Of a stretch of 64,000 nucleotides of DNA, positions 52,850-61,895 are shown one piece after another (position 1 is the first letter of the stretch; every line of letters begins with the position of its first letter). The DNA is from Streptomyces sannanensis (GTDB taxonomy: Bacteria > Actinomycetota > Actinomycetes > Streptomycetales > Streptomycetaceae): positions 1,798,001 through 1,862,000 of the forward strand of contig NZ_BAAAYL010000001.1 of NCBI RefSeq assembly GCF_039536205.1. The letters are read 5' to 3'. A program made the translations under genes and the position numbers. The notes beneath the pieces are model-generated. The model saw only the letters and a program-made list of their open reading frames with translations, ran no database searches and had not been told where the DNA came from.

Positions 52850-54079
52850 TCAGCGTGTCCGCGGCCACAGGTCCGGGTCGGGTGTGAAGCGGACGCGCAG
52901 CTCCCCGTCGGTCAGCCCGGCTCCCGAGACGGTGCAGCGGCGCAGCGCGGACGGCAGGGCGACGATCCGGCGGAACGGACCGACGGTGAGCAGGAGTTCG
53001 TCGCCGCGCCGGACCAGGCCGAGGTCCTTCTTGGTGGCTCCGGGCAGCGGGATGCACCAGACCAGGACGCCGTCCTCGTCGCGCTCGTCCTCGACGACCC
53101 ACGGGTCGCCGACGGGGCCGGGGCCGGGCGGGCCGAGTTCGGTCGCGAGGCCCTGGCGCCCGAAGACGATCTCTCCGTCGGCGGTCAGCTCGGCGCCGGT
53201 CCCGGTGGACTCGGCGTCCAGGAGCCAGAGGTCGTCCGCACCGCGCGGGTCGCGGCCGAGGTGCGGCAGCTCGCAGTGGGTGACGTCCGGGAACAGGCTG
53301 CTCCACTCGTCCAGGCACTTCTCCTGCTGGGTGGCGAGCGTGGCGAGCCAGGTGTCCGCGGAGCCGCGCGGCAGCAGCCGGTTCGGTACCAGTGTGTCGA
53401 TGGCCAGTTCATGGAGGGCGAGGCCCAGGCGCGCGGTGCGCATGGCGTCCGCGGCGGCCGGTCCCGGCTCCGCGACCAGCCTCACGGTGGTGGTCTCGGC
53501 CTCGATCACCGCCTGGACGGCGGCGAGCTCCCGGTCCCAGCGGGCGGCGGTCTCGTAGAGCCACTGCGCCGGCATCGGTACGCCCGCGAGCTGGGCCAGC
53601 ACGGGGCGCAGCGCCCGGGCGGCCTGGCGCTCCGGCGGCAGCAGCCGGCGCAGATAGCGGCGCAGCTGCTCGGGCAGGGCGAGCAGGGCGATCGCCTGCG
53701 GGGTGGGCGGCAGGTCGACGACCGTCAGTTCGTGGTCCCCGGCGGCCGCGTTCCGCAGCGCGTGGAGCAGGGCGAGCTGCTCGGCGCCGGGCAGCTCGGT
53801 GAGTTCCTCGCCGTCCAGCCGGGCGGCGCCCAGCAGGTCGAGCGCGGCCGTGGCGCGGTCCTGGAGGGCGAGGAGTTCCTCACGGAAGTGGGCGCCGGGG
53901 TCTATACGGGCCGCCCGCAGCCCGGGCACGTCGTCGCCCAGCACCGCGCGGAGGGTGTCGTCCCGGTCGGCGGAGAGCAGCAGTACGCGCTTGCCGCGGC
54001 GCACCGCCGCGAGCGCGGTGGCCGCGGCGACGGTGGTACGGCCCGCCCCGCCGGGGCCGGTGACGAGGACTGTGCGCAT
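52850..54079 (-). CDS. ArsA-like P-loop ATPase with C-terminal HSP20-like domain
   Basis: 409 aa. Deviant Walker A at the N-terminus, VLVTGPGGAGRTTVAAATALA (GGAGRTT; canonical GKGGVGKST has Lys in place of Arg), and VVDLPPTPQAIALLALPEQLRRYLRRLL as switch region of the SIMIBI class. The last ~90 residues (VWCIPLPGATKKDLGLVRRGDELLLTVGPFRRIVALPSALRRCTVSGAGL) are an alpha-crystallin-like beta sandwich. Corresponds to mycobacterial Rv2184c. Likely a client-targeting ATPase rather than an arsenite pump, since no ArsB or cysteine cluster is present. Confidence 0.88.
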   Translation of the reverse strand: MRTVLVTGPGGAGRTTVAAATALAAVRRGKRVLLLSADRDDTLRAVLGDDVPGLRAARIDPGAHFREELLALQDRATAALDLLGAARLDGEELTELPGAEQLALLHALRNAAAGDHELTVVDLPPTPQAIALLALPEQLRRYLRRLLPPERQAARALRPVLAQLAGVPMPAQWLYETAARWDRELAAVQAVIEAETTTVRLVAEPGPAAADAMRTARLGLALHELAIDTLVPNRLLPRGSADTWLATLATQQEKCLDEWSSLFPDVTHCELPHLGRDPRGADDLWLLDAESTGTGAELTADGEIVFGRQGLATELGPPGPGPVGDPWVVEDERDEDGVLVWCIPLPGATKKDLGLVRRGDELLLTVGPFRRIVALPSALRRCTVSGAGLTDGELRVRFTPDPDLWPRTR

Positions 54080-54490
54080 TCGACGTGCTCCGTTGCTGGT
54101 GTTGCCGTGCTCCGGCTGGTTGGCCTGGGGGCGCCCCTGGGGGGCACCCCCAGCGGTAGCTGCGGGAGGTAGCTACGGGTGTGTCCGTCCTCAAGCTCCC
54201 CCAGCTACCGCTGGGAGGTGCCCCCAGGACGGGCTGGCGGGGGTTGCTGCCGGTTGCCGGGTGCCGCTCCGGTGATACCGTCCGGGACGGGCATGATGTA
54301 CGCCGCACGCTCTCGTAGCCAGATGGTTTGACCAGCACGTTCGCGCGTCACACATCATGTTTTACGGCCCGGACAGCACCCCCTGCGCGTCCCCCTTCGA
54401 CCGCCGCCCGGCTGTGGGCACGACCGGACCACCGGCCCGCACCCCAACAAGCCCGTCCTGGCGGGGGCGTTGCCTTCCACGGCGCCGCCC
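54080..54490. repeat. Intergenic region with palindromic repeat cluster F
   Basis: 411 nt, no gene. Contains GGCACCCCCAGCGGTAGCTG (~54143-54162), then CCGTCCTCAAGCTCCCCCAG ... GGTGCCCCCAGGACGGGCT (~54187-54236), with CCGTCCT/AGGACGG ends as in cluster E, and an isolated AGCCCGTCCTGG at ~54450, inverted to the latter. Several nested hairpins are possible; one probably ends the SRPBCC transcript. Confidence 0.6.
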
Positions 54491-54940
54491 TCAAGCGGTG
54501 GCGCCCGACTCCACGCGCTTCTTCAGGCCGGCCAGGGCGCGGTCGATGATGACCTTCTCCGCCTTGCGCTTGATCATGCCCAGCATGGGGATCTTGACGT
54601 CCACGGTCAGCTGGTAGGTGACCTCGGTGCGGTCACCGCCGCCCAGCGGGGTGAGGATGTAGGAGCCGTCCAGGGCGCGGAGCATCTGGGACTTCACCAG
54701 GGTCCAGCTGACCTGGTTGTCGCCGGTCCAGGTGTATGCCAGCGTGTGGTCGTCCTTGATCGCACCGGCGTCGAGCAGCAGCCGGACCTGCTCGGCACGG
54801 CCCCTGTCGTCGGTGGCCAGGACCTCGGCCTCCTTCACCTCGCCGGTCCACTCCGGATAGCGGGCGAAGTCGGCGATCACCCCCATCACGTCGGCCGGTG
54901 CCGCCTCGATCGTGATGCTCGAGCTGGTGTGTTCCGCCAT
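54491..54940 (-). CDS. SRPBCC (START-like) family protein
   Basis: 149 aa from ATG with GGAGGAG upstream. SSSITIEAAPADVMGVIADFARYPEWTGEVKEAEVL is the N-terminal SRPBCC strand-helix, with YTWTGDNQVSWTLVKSQMLRALDGSYILTPLGGGDRTEVTYQL forming the cavity sheet. Binds a hydrophobic ligand; the mycobacterial syntenic counterpart is Rv2185c. No polyketide genes nearby, so the old label polyketide cyclase should not be taken literally. Confidence 0.9.
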   Translation of the reverse strand: MAEHTSSSITIEAAPADVMGVIADFARYPEWTGEVKEAEVLATDDRGRAEQVRLLLDAGAIKDDHTLAYTWTGDNQVSWTLVKSQMLRALDGSYILTPLGGGDRTEVTYQLTVDVKIPMLGMIKRKAEKVIIDRALAGLKKRVESGATA

Positions 54941-55012
54941 CGCCGTGGCTCCTCCAAGCGGTCCGGGCAGGGGTGGTTTGCTGCGATGTGAAGGCTATCG
55001 CGACCGGCCCGG

Positions 55013-55774
55013 TCACCACTCCATGGCCCAGGGACGGCCGGTCGCGGCGAAGTGTCCGACGTTCACGCATTCCGTCGCGCCGATGCGCACCCGCCGGGCC
55101 AGGGGCTGGTGCACATGGCCGAAGAGGGCGTACCGCGGCCTGGTGCGACGGATCGCGGCGAGGAGGGCACGGCTGCCGCGTTCGAAGCGCCGCGCCAGCG
55201 TGTCGTACACGAGCTCGGGCACCTCGGGCGGGATGTGCGAGCAGAGCACGTCGACCTCGCCCAGCGCCTCGACCTTGGCGGCGTACTCCTCGTCGGAGAG
55301 CTCGTACGGGGTGCGCATGGAGCTGCGCAGTCCGCCTCCGACGAAGCCGAAGACTCGGCCGCCGATCTCGACGCGCTGGCCATCCAGGACGGTGGTGCCG
55401 GGATGGGCGTACTCCGGCCAGAGGGTGGGGATGTCGACGTTGCCGTAGGTGGCGTACGTCGGCGTGGGGAACGCGGCGAACATCTCGGCGTATTGTCTGC
55501 GCACCGCGGACTCGATGGCTGCCTCGCGGTCGAGTCCGGCCCACAGCCGGCGGCCCAGCTCGCGGGCCTCCTCGAAGCGGCGGGCGGTGCGCAGTTCGAC
55601 GATGCGGTCGGCGTTCTCGACGCCGAAGAGGTCGGGGAAGATGCCACGCGAGTGGTCGGCATAGTCGAGGAAGAGCACCAGGTCGCCCAGGCAGATGAGG
55701 GCGTCGGCCCCGTCCCCCGCCTTCGCCAGGCCGTCGGCGTTCCCGTGCACGTCACTGACCACATGGACTCGCAT
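55013..55774 (-). CDS. Calcineurin-like metallophosphoesterase
   Basis: 253 aa from ATG 55774, with TAGGGT seven nt upstream (leaderless layout); GTG 55783 lies in that -10 and is unlikely. VHVVSDVHGNADGL, ALICLGDLVLF (Asp ligands), TYGNVDIPTLW (GN[HV]D), VLCSHIPPEVPELV and YALFGHVHQPLARRV (GHxH) give the dimetal site. Substrate unknown. Confidence 0.92.
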   Translation of the reverse strand: MRVHVVSDVHGNADGLAKAGDGADALICLGDLVLFLDYADHSRGIFPDLFGVENADRIVELRTARRFEEARELGRRLWAGLDREAAIESAVRRQYAEMFAAFPTPTYATYGNVDIPTLWPEYAHPGTTVLDGQRVEIGGRVFGFVGGGLRSSMRTPYELSDEEYAAKVEALGEVDVLCSHIPPEVPELVYDTLARRFERGSRALLAAIRRTRPRYALFGHVHQPLARRVRIGATECVNVGHFAATGRPWAMEW

Positions 55775-55781
55775 GAAGTTC

Positions 55782-55787
55782 ACCCTA
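55782..55787 (-). promoter_or_regulatory. -10 of the metallophosphoesterase gene, leaderless layout
   Basis: Minus strand TAGGGT, then GAACTTC and ATG 55774. Confidence 0.55.
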
Positions 55788-55984
55788 GTCCGGCGGACCC
55801 GCCCTTACTTCCGAGTCGTCACAGCCGTGGACTACTGTGCGCGAAGCAGTCCCCGACATATGTGACGCATAAAACATCTGACCGGGAACCCTACCCGGAA
55901 CCGCCTACTGATGGGTAACGTCCGGGCAGTCCCCGGCGCGTCACACCCTGTCGTGGCGCCGGCGCCCGATGAGGAGCAGCAGTC

Positions 55985-57781
55985 TTGCGCGAGTTCAGCC
56001 TTCCGGCCCTGTACGAGGTCCCGACGGACGGCAACCTGACGGATCTGATCCGCCGCAATGCCGCTCAGCACCCCGGCGCCGTCGTCATGGGCAAGAAGGC
56101 CGCAGGCGCCTGGTTGGACGTCACCGCCGAGGAGTTCCTCGCCGAGGTCCGGACGGCCGCCAAGGGTCTGATCGCCGCGGGCATCCGGCCCGGCGACCGG
56201 GTGGGACTGATGTCCCGTACCCGCTACGAATGGGTGCAGCTCGACTTCGCGATCTGGAGCGCGGGCGCGGTGACCGTGCCGGTGTACGAGACCAGCTCGC
56301 CGGAGCAGGTGCAGTGGATCCTCGGCGACTCCGGCGCGGTCGCGGTGCTCGTGGAGAGCGATGCGCACACCGCCGCGGTGGAGTCGGTGCGTGACCGGCT
56401 GCCGGAGCTCCGGCACCTCTGGCAGATCGACAAGGACGCGCTCGACCGGCTGCGCGAGGCGGGCCGGGACGTCTCCGACGAGACGGTCGACGAGCGCAGT
56501 TCAGTCGCCAAGGCCGACGACGTCGCCACGATCGTCTACACCTCGGGCACCACCGGCCGCCCCAAGGGCTGTGTGCTGACCCACCGCAACTTCTTCGCGG
56601 AGTGCGGCAATATCGTCGAGCGGCTCAAGCCGCTGTTCCGTACGGGCGACTGCTCGGTTCTGCTGTTCCTGCCGGCCGCGCATGTCTTCGGCCGGCTGGT
56701 CGAGGTGGCCTCGGTGCTGGCGCCGATCCGGCTCGGCTGCGTACCGGACATCAAGAACCTCACCGATGAACTCGCCTCCTTCCGGCCGACGTTGGTCCTC
56801 GGCGTACCCCGCGTCTTCGAGAAGGTCTACAACTCGGCGCGGGCCAAGGCGCAGGCGGACGGCAAGGGCAAGATCTTCGACAAGGCCGCGCACACCGCCA
56901 TCGCGTACAGCCGGGCGTTGGGCGCGGCGCAGGGTCCTTCCTTCGGCCTGAGGCTCAAGCACAAGATCTTCGACAAGCTGGTCTACGGCAAGCTGCGTGC
57001 GGTGCTCGGCGGACGCGGCGAGTACGCGATCTCCGGCGGCGCCCCGCTGGGCGAGCGGCTCGGCCACTTCTTCCGCGGCATCGGCTTCACCGTGCTGGAG
57101 GGCTACGGCCTGACCGAGTCCTGCGCCGCCACCACCTTCAACCCGTGGGACCGCCAGAAAATCGGCACGGTCGGCCAGCCGCTGCCCGGCTCGGTGGTCC
57201 GCATCGCCGACGACGGCGAGGTGCTGCTGCACGGCGAACACATCTTCACCCGCTACTGGAACAACGAGGCGGCGACCGCCGAGGCGCTCACCGACGGCTG
57301 GTTCCACACCGGCGACATCGGCACGCTCGACGAGGACGGCTACCTGACCATCACCGGCCGCAAGAAGGAGATCCTGGTCACCGCGGGCGGCAAGAACGTC
57401 GCCCCTGCGGTGATCGAGGACCGGATCCGGTCCCATGCCCTGGTCGCCGAGTGCATGGTGGTGGGCGACGGGCGGCCCTTCGTGGGCGCGCTGATCACGC
57501 TGGACGAGGAGTTCCTGGCGCGCTGGGCGTCGGAGAACGGAAAGCCCGCCGGATCGACCGCTGCCTCGCTGCGCGAGGACGCGGAGCTGCTGGCCGTGGT
57601 GCAGCGGGCGGTCGACGACGGCAACGCGGCCGTGTCCAAGGCGGAGTCGGTGCGGAAGTTCCGTATTCTGCCCGAGCAGTTCACGGAGGAGGCCGGGCAC
57701 ATCACGCCGTCGCTGAAGCTGAAGCGGAATGTGGTCGCCAAGGAGTTCGCGGACGAGATCGAGGCGATCTACCGCCGCTAG
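55985..57781 (+). CDS. Long-chain fatty acyl-CoA ligase (FadD15 type)
   Basis: 598 aa from a TTG start with GAGGAGC ~8 nt upstream. AMP-binding motif TIVYTSGTTGRPKGCVLTHRN, GYGLTESCAATTFNP, GWFHTGDIGTLDEDGYLTITGRKKEILVTAGGKNVAPAVIED are intact. Activates fatty acids for degradation or lipid synthesis. The orthologue beside pimB' in mycobacteria is fadD15. No FadR-type site was recognised in the 200-nt upstream region. Confidence 0.95.
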   Translation: MREFSLPALYEVPTDGNLTDLIRRNAAQHPGAVVMGKKAAGAWLDVTAEEFLAEVRTAAKGLIAAGIRPGDRVGLMSRTRYEWVQLDFAIWSAGAVTVPVYETSSPEQVQWILGDSGAVAVLVESDAHTAAVESVRDRLPELRHLWQIDKDALDRLREAGRDVSDETVDERSSVAKADDVATIVYTSGTTGRPKGCVLTHRNFFAECGNIVERLKPLFRTGDCSVLLFLPAAHVFGRLVEVASVLAPIRLGCVPDIKNLTDELASFRPTLVLGVPRVFEKVYNSARAKAQADGKGKIFDKAAHTAIAYSRALGAAQGPSFGLRLKHKIFDKLVYGKLRAVLGGRGEYAISGGAPLGERLGHFFRGIGFTVLEGYGLTESCAATTFNPWDRQKIGTVGQPLPGSVVRIADDGEVLLHGEHIFTRYWNNEAATAEALTDGWFHTGDIGTLDEDGYLTITGRKKEILVTAGGKNVAPAVIEDRIRSHALVAECMVVGDGRPFVGALITLDEEFLARWASENGKPAGSTAASLREDAELLAVVQRAVDDGNAAVSKAESVRKFRILPEQFTEEAGHITPSLKLKRNVVAKEFADEIEAIYRR

Positions 57782-57791
57782 AGGGTACGCA

Positions 57792-57832
57792 AAGGCCCCC
57801 GGGCAGGCGTCGGGCCTGCCCGGGGGCTTTTC
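57792..57832. terminator. Bidirectional terminator between fadD and the GT4 gene
   Basis: 14-bp perfect stem GCCCCCGGGCAGGC / GCCTGCCCGGGGGC flanked by AAAG and CTTTT, so it resembles a classical intrinsic terminator on the plus strand. It ends 12 nt before the opposing gene's stop. Confidence 0.9.
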
Positions 57833-57844
57833 GGTTGCCCCGGT

Positions 57845-58987
57845 TCACAGCAGCGTCCTGAGCCTCTCCGCCAGCTGGTCCCAGCGCCACTGCTCCTCCA
57901 CCCAGGCCCGGCCTCGTTCGCCCATGTCCTGGCGCAGCTCCGGGTCCTGGAGCAGGGTGACGATCCGGTCGGCCGACTCCTGCGGCGAGCCTCCCCGGAC
58001 CACCCAGCCCGTCTTGCCGTCGAGCACGGCGTCGGGCGCGCCGCCCGAGTCGCCCGCCACCACCGGCAGGCCGGTCGCCGAGGCCTCCAGGTACACGATG
58101 CCGAGCCCCTCGACGTCGAGCCCGCCCCTGCGGGTGCGGCACGGCATGGCGAAGACATCGCCGGCGCCGTAGTGCGCGGGCAGCTCCTCCCACGGCACAG
58201 GACCGGTGAAGCGCACCGAGGCCGCGACGCCCGTCTCGGCCGCCAGCTTCTTCAGCTCCTTGCCGTACGGGCCGCCGCCGACGATCAGCAGGACCGTGTC
58301 CGGCACCTTCCGCAGGATCTCGGGCATGGCGCGGATCAGCGTGTCCTGGCCCTTGCGCGGCACCAGCCGGGACACGCACACCACGACCGGGCGGTCGGTG
58401 AGCCCGAGCCGCTCGCGGACCGCGTCGCCTCCGGACCCGGGGTGGAAGGTCTTCTCGTCGACGCCCGGCGGCAGCTGGACCATGCGCCCGGCGGCCGCGG
58501 GGGTGAGCGCGGCAGCGATGCGCGAGCGCGTGTACTCGCCGAGATACGTGATCGTGTCGGTTTCCTGGCCGATGCGGCGCAGCAGCTGCCGGGACGCGGG
58601 CAGCTGTGCCCACCCGGCCTCATGGCCGTGTGTCGTCGCGACGAGGCGCTGCGCACCGGCGCGCCGCAGCGCGGGCGCCATCAGCCCGAGGGGCGCGGCG
58701 GCCCCGAACCATACGGAGGTGCAGCCGTGTTCACGCAGCAGTTGCACGGCGCGCCGGGTGACTCGCGGGGTAGGCAGCAGCATGGTCGTCCGGTCGCGTA
58801 CGACCGTGAAGGGCTGCTCGGCATCGAAGGCAGCAGTGGCCTCGATGCCCTCGCGGCTGCGCTTCCACGTCGAGGCGTAGACCACCAGGCTTTCCGGATC
58901 CAGCCGCAGGGCCATGTTGTGCAGGAACGCCTGGATGCCGCCGGGGCGGGGCGGGAAGTCATTGGTCACGATCAGCGTCTTGTGCAT
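57845..58987 (-). CDS. GT4 mannosyltransferase, PimB' type
   Basis: 380 aa from ATG 58987, with TACTGT seven nt upstream (leaderless layout). TLIVTNDFPPRPGGIQAFLHNM (donor loop of PimB'-like enzymes), THGHEAGWAQLPASRQLLRRIG, LPPGVDEKTFHPG, CVSRLVPRKGQDTLIRAMPEIL and the donor-binding GLGIVYLEASATGLPVVAGDSGGAPDAV. The mycobacterial and corynebacterial PimB' adds the second mannose to phosphatidylinositol mannoside; adjacency to fadD15 and SRPBCC genes matches. Exact acceptor in Streptomyces is inferred. Confidence 0.92.
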   Translation of the reverse strand: MHKTLIVTNDFPPRPGGIQAFLHNMALRLDPESLVVYASTWKRSREGIEATAAFDAEQPFTVVRDRTTMLLPTPRVTRRAVQLLREHGCTSVWFGAAAPLGLMAPALRRAGAQRLVATTHGHEAGWAQLPASRQLLRRIGQETDTITYLGEYTRSRIAAALTPAAAGRMVQLPPGVDEKTFHPGSGGDAVRERLGLTDRPVVVCVSRLVPRKGQDTLIRAMPEILRKVPDTVLLIVGGGPYGKELKKLAAETGVAASVRFTGPVPWEELPAHYGAGDVFAMPCRTRRGGLDVEGLGIVYLEASATGLPVVAGDSGGAPDAVLDGKTGWVVRGGSPQESADRIVTLLQDPELRQDMGERGRAWVEEQWRWDQLAERLRTLL

Positions 58988-59361
58988 CGCCTCGACAGTA
59001 TCAATGGCCCGCCACGGCGACCCTGTGCGGCTGCCGGAAGAGCCCGCCGCCCCCGCGGCCGGAGGTACGGGCCATGATCCCGCCACGGCGACCCTGCGCG
59101 GCTGCCGGAAGGGCCTCTCCCCCGGCCACGCGTCGGCGGCCTTGGGAGCGCCGCAAGCCGCCTTGCGCGAAGGTCGGGCCAGGCCCTCGTTCCCGCCTTC
59201 CCGCCTTCCCGCCGCGACGGTGAGCAGCCACGAACGACCGGACCGGCGGCGGTGGTCACGCACCGACGCGACGGAATGATCTGTCGCAGCGGTAAGACAC
59301 CGCGCAGCGCAGGCCGGCGCTGCCGGGCGGTCACGGCTCTCCCGGGGAAAGCCGCGCGCAG
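58988..59361. repeat. Intergenic region with a 35-bp direct repeat
   Basis: 374 nt. CGCCACGGCGACCCTG followed by GCGGCTGCCGGAAG recurs at 59010-59044 and 59081-59115, 33 of 35 identical, spaced 71 nt. The -10 TACTGT (58995-59000, minus strand) of the mannosyltransferase gene lies at the left end. No gene recognised; the open frame continuing the mannosyltransferase upstream is low-complexity. Confidence 0.6.
58995..59000 (-). promoter_or_regulatory. -10 of the PimB'-type gene, leaderless layout
   Basis: Minus strand TACTGT, then CGAGGCG and ATG 58987. Confidence 0.5.
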
Positions 59362-60582
59362 TCAGCTCAGGCTCCGGCGGACGTAGTCCCGCCAGTCGTC
59401 GGTGAACTCCTCCGGCGTGACGCCGAGTTCGCGGTGCATCGCCTGCTTCGTCGCGCTCTCGCGGTCCTTGCCCGCGCCGACCGCCCGGTAGAAGGCGGTC
59501 AGTCTCTCCTCGCCCCAGCGTTCGGCGATCATGGTGCAGGCCGCCCAGCCGCCCTCGTACGCGCGGGCCAGCCGTTCGGAGTCCCCGGCGAAGCCGAACT
59601 CCTTGTCCTCGGGCAGTATGGCGGGCAGTTCACCGCGGAGCACCGCCCGGTGCAGTTCGGGGGCGATCCGGTCGGGCGTACGGCCGGTGCCCCGGTACGC
59701 GGCCCAGTCGGCGAAGCCCTCGGACAGCCACATCGGGGTGGCCGGGGAGGTGTGGGCGCGGGTCGCCACGTGCGCGGTCTCGTGCGTCAGCACGACCCTC
59801 TGACCGAACTCCCCGATCGCGCCGTACGCCTCGGGATTGATGATCACCCGGTCCGCGGGCGCGCTGCCCTGCGCCCCGGACACGCCCGTGGTGACCGCGG
59901 CGATGCCGCGGTAGCCGGCCGAGGACGCCCCGAGCAGCGCCGCCATGCCGTCCAGCGAGCCGGGCACCAGGACCACGACCCGGCCGGACCAGCGGACCGG
60001 CCAGGCCGCGTCCACGGCCGGTACCCCGCGGTCCGCGGTGGCGGCGATCTCGCGGAGCCGCTGCCGCTCCTGGCCGGTGCCGAGCACCAGGCTGCGCGTG
60101 CCGCGGACGGCGGTCACCGGACCCTGCTCCCACAGCTGCTGGGCGGCGCCCTGGTCGGGGCGGTCGGCGACGACGTACCAGCGGCCGTCGTGCCGGGTCA
60201 GCTCCATCGCCCTGGAGGTGGTCACGGGCGCGCTGTCGTAGCCCTCGAAGCGGTACCGCAGCTCGGCCCGCGCGGTGGCGCGGTCACCGTCGCGCCGCAG
60301 CTCGGTCAGCCGGTACTCCCAGGAGCGCAGCGGCACCTGTGTCAGGTTCCGGAACCGGGCGCGCTCGGACTCGCGCAGCAGCCCGGCGCCGGGTGCGAGC
60401 GCGGCGAGATATCCGGGCTCGTCCCGTCCAAGGAGCGCACCGGCCCGCCGGTCCAGGACCCGCTGAACATCCCGCGACGCGGTGTCCCGGGGCTCCGGCG
60501 CGCCACAGGCGGTCGGCAGCAGCAGCCCGGCCAGCCCGAGCACCACCGTCCGACGTCGCGTCCCCTGCGCCTGGCCTGCCAT
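59362..60582 (-). CDS. Putative Tat lipoprotein, gluzincin-type metallopeptidase
   Basis: 406 aa from ATG 60582 with GGGGGAG 9 nt upstream. RRRTVVLGLAGLLLPTAC is a twin-arginine-like signal with a lipobox (PTAC). The C-terminal half carries VVLTHETAHVATRAH (HExxH zinc site) and, 20 residues on, PMWLSEGFADWAAYRG (third ligand Glu), as in MA-clan peptidases. Surface-anchored protease of unknown substrate. It follows the two hydrolase genes on the same strand with 118 nt spacing. Confidence 0.88.
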   Translation of the reverse strand: MAGQAQGTRRRTVVLGLAGLLLPTACGAPEPRDTASRDVQRVLDRRAGALLGRDEPGYLAALAPGAGLLRESERARFRNLTQVPLRSWEYRLTELRRDGDRATARAELRYRFEGYDSAPVTTSRAMELTRHDGRWYVVADRPDQGAAQQLWEQGPVTAVRGTRSLVLGTGQERQRLREIAATADRGVPAVDAAWPVRWSGRVVVLVPGSLDGMAALLGASSAGYRGIAAVTTGVSGAQGSAPADRVIINPEAYGAIGEFGQRVVLTHETAHVATRAHTSPATPMWLSEGFADWAAYRGTGRTPDRIAPELHRAVLRGELPAILPEDKEFGFAGDSERLARAYEGGWAACTMIAERWGEERLTAFYRAVGAGKDRESATKQAMHRELGVTPEEFTDDWRDYVRRSLS

Positions 60583-60700
60583 CCAGCGATTCTCCCCCAC
60601 CCCGCCCCTTCCCGAACCAGGGGCGAAAGCCCCCGGTCCCCGAACGCGCCGAGGACCGGACGCGCCGGGGACCGAGGGTCCAGGGGACGGCGTCCCTGGT

Positions 60701-61720
60701 TCAGATACGCGTCACCGCGGAGATCGGCATCATGCCGACCGGGTCGTAGCGCACCGACGCGCCGGGGTAGGGGGCGTGCACGACCTGACCGTTGCCCATG
60801 TACATGGCGATGTGGCCGGCGTCGCTGCGGTACGTGACCAGATCGCCCGGCCTGGCCTCGGCGAGGGAGACCTGCCGGCCCGCGCCGCGCTGTGCCTGCG
60901 AGGTCCGCGGCAGACCGACGCCCGCCTGTCGGTACGCCCACTGGGTCAGGCCGGAGCAGTCGAAGCCGTACGGTCCGTTGGCGCCCCAGACGTAGGGCCT
61001 GCCGAGGGCCCGGCGGACCGCCAGGACGGCCGCGGCCGCCCGCGGCGAGGCGGCTCCGAGGCCGGGGAGCTGCCAGCCGCGGCCGGAGCGGGACGTCCGG
61101 CCGTACGCGGCACGTTGGTCGTACGGCAGCGCGTTCAGCAGCCGCCGTGCCTCGGCGAGCTTGCTCTCGACGGTCCGCTTGTTCCGGGCCAGGGCGGTGC
61201 GGGCGCGCTCCAGCTCGGCGAGTTCACGCGTGGCCTCGGCGCGCTGCTGGCCCAGCTTGCGCTGCGCTTCCCGGAGTTGGCGCATCTGCTCGGCCTGGCG
61301 GGCGGCGATCCGGTCGAGGACGGCGGCGCTGTCGAGGTAGATGTCGGGGCGCTCGGAGAGCAGCAGGGCGAGGGTGGGGTCCATGCCGCCCGACCGGTAC
61401 TGCGCCCCGGCGACCAGGCCGAGGCCCGCGCGCATGCGGTTGATGCGCTCCTGTCCGCGCGCGACGCTGTCCTGCGTATCGGCCACCCGCTCGCGCAGGC
61501 GCTCGGCGAGTTCGTCGGCCGTGTTGTACTGCTCGGTGGCCTTCTCCGCCTGCTCGAAGAGCGTATCGATCCTGCTCAGCGCCGCTGCCGGGTCGAGCGG
61601 TTCGGCGCCCGCGGTGGAGACCCCGAGGGCCGCCGCGGCCGTGGCCGCAGCCGCGGTCAGGACGGTGAACCGGTGGCTCTGGGCGAGGCCGGAATGTGAG
61701 GAACGGCGATGGGACGCCAC
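60701..61720 (-). CDS. Secreted NlpC/P60 (C40) peptidoglycan hydrolase, copy 2
   Basis: 339 aa from GTG 61720 (VASHRR, parallel to its neighbour); an in-frame upstream extension is unlikely. Signal peptide (VLTAAAATAAAALGVSTAGA), long coiled coil (~45-200, rich in Glu/Arg/Ala), then a C40 domain: RPYVWGANGPYGFDCSGLTQWAY (catalytic Cys), AGHIAMYMGNGQVVHAPYPG (His). Such RipA-like D,L-endopeptidases cut peptidoglycan stems; the coiled coil keeps them inhibited or bound to an FtsEX-type activator. Arose by duplication with the next gene. Confidence 0.94.
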   Translation of the reverse strand: MASHRRSSHSGLAQSHRFTVLTAAAATAAAALGVSTAGAEPLDPAAALSRIDTLFEQAEKATEQYNTADELAERLRERVADTQDSVARGQERINRMRAGLGLVAGAQYRSGGMDPTLALLLSERPDIYLDSAAVLDRIAARQAEQMRQLREAQRKLGQQRAEATRELAELERARTALARNKRTVESKLAEARRLLNALPYDQRAAYGRTSRSGRGWQLPGLGAASPRAAAAVLAVRRALGRPYVWGANGPYGFDCSGLTQWAYRQAGVGLPRTSQAQRGAGRQVSLAEARPGDLVTYRSDAGHIAMYMGNGQVVHAPYPGASVRYDPVGMMPISAVTRI

Positions 61721-61895
61721 GGGAGTCCGCACTTCCTTCCGCTTGCCGGAAATTGCACGCCGGACAGTAGCGGTGAGGCAGGCGGTGTCCAACGACCCCG
61801 GCACCCGAACACAATGACGCCCCGCCGGAGACCACAGGTCACCGGCGGGGCGGACGGTCGGCGGAAGCTGCCGGAATTCGCCCGATCGGGCGGGG

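Noticed and set aside
54491..54940. Polyketide cyclase
   Set aside because: SRPBCC fold only; no polyketide genes are present and the neighbourhood is conserved housekeeping.
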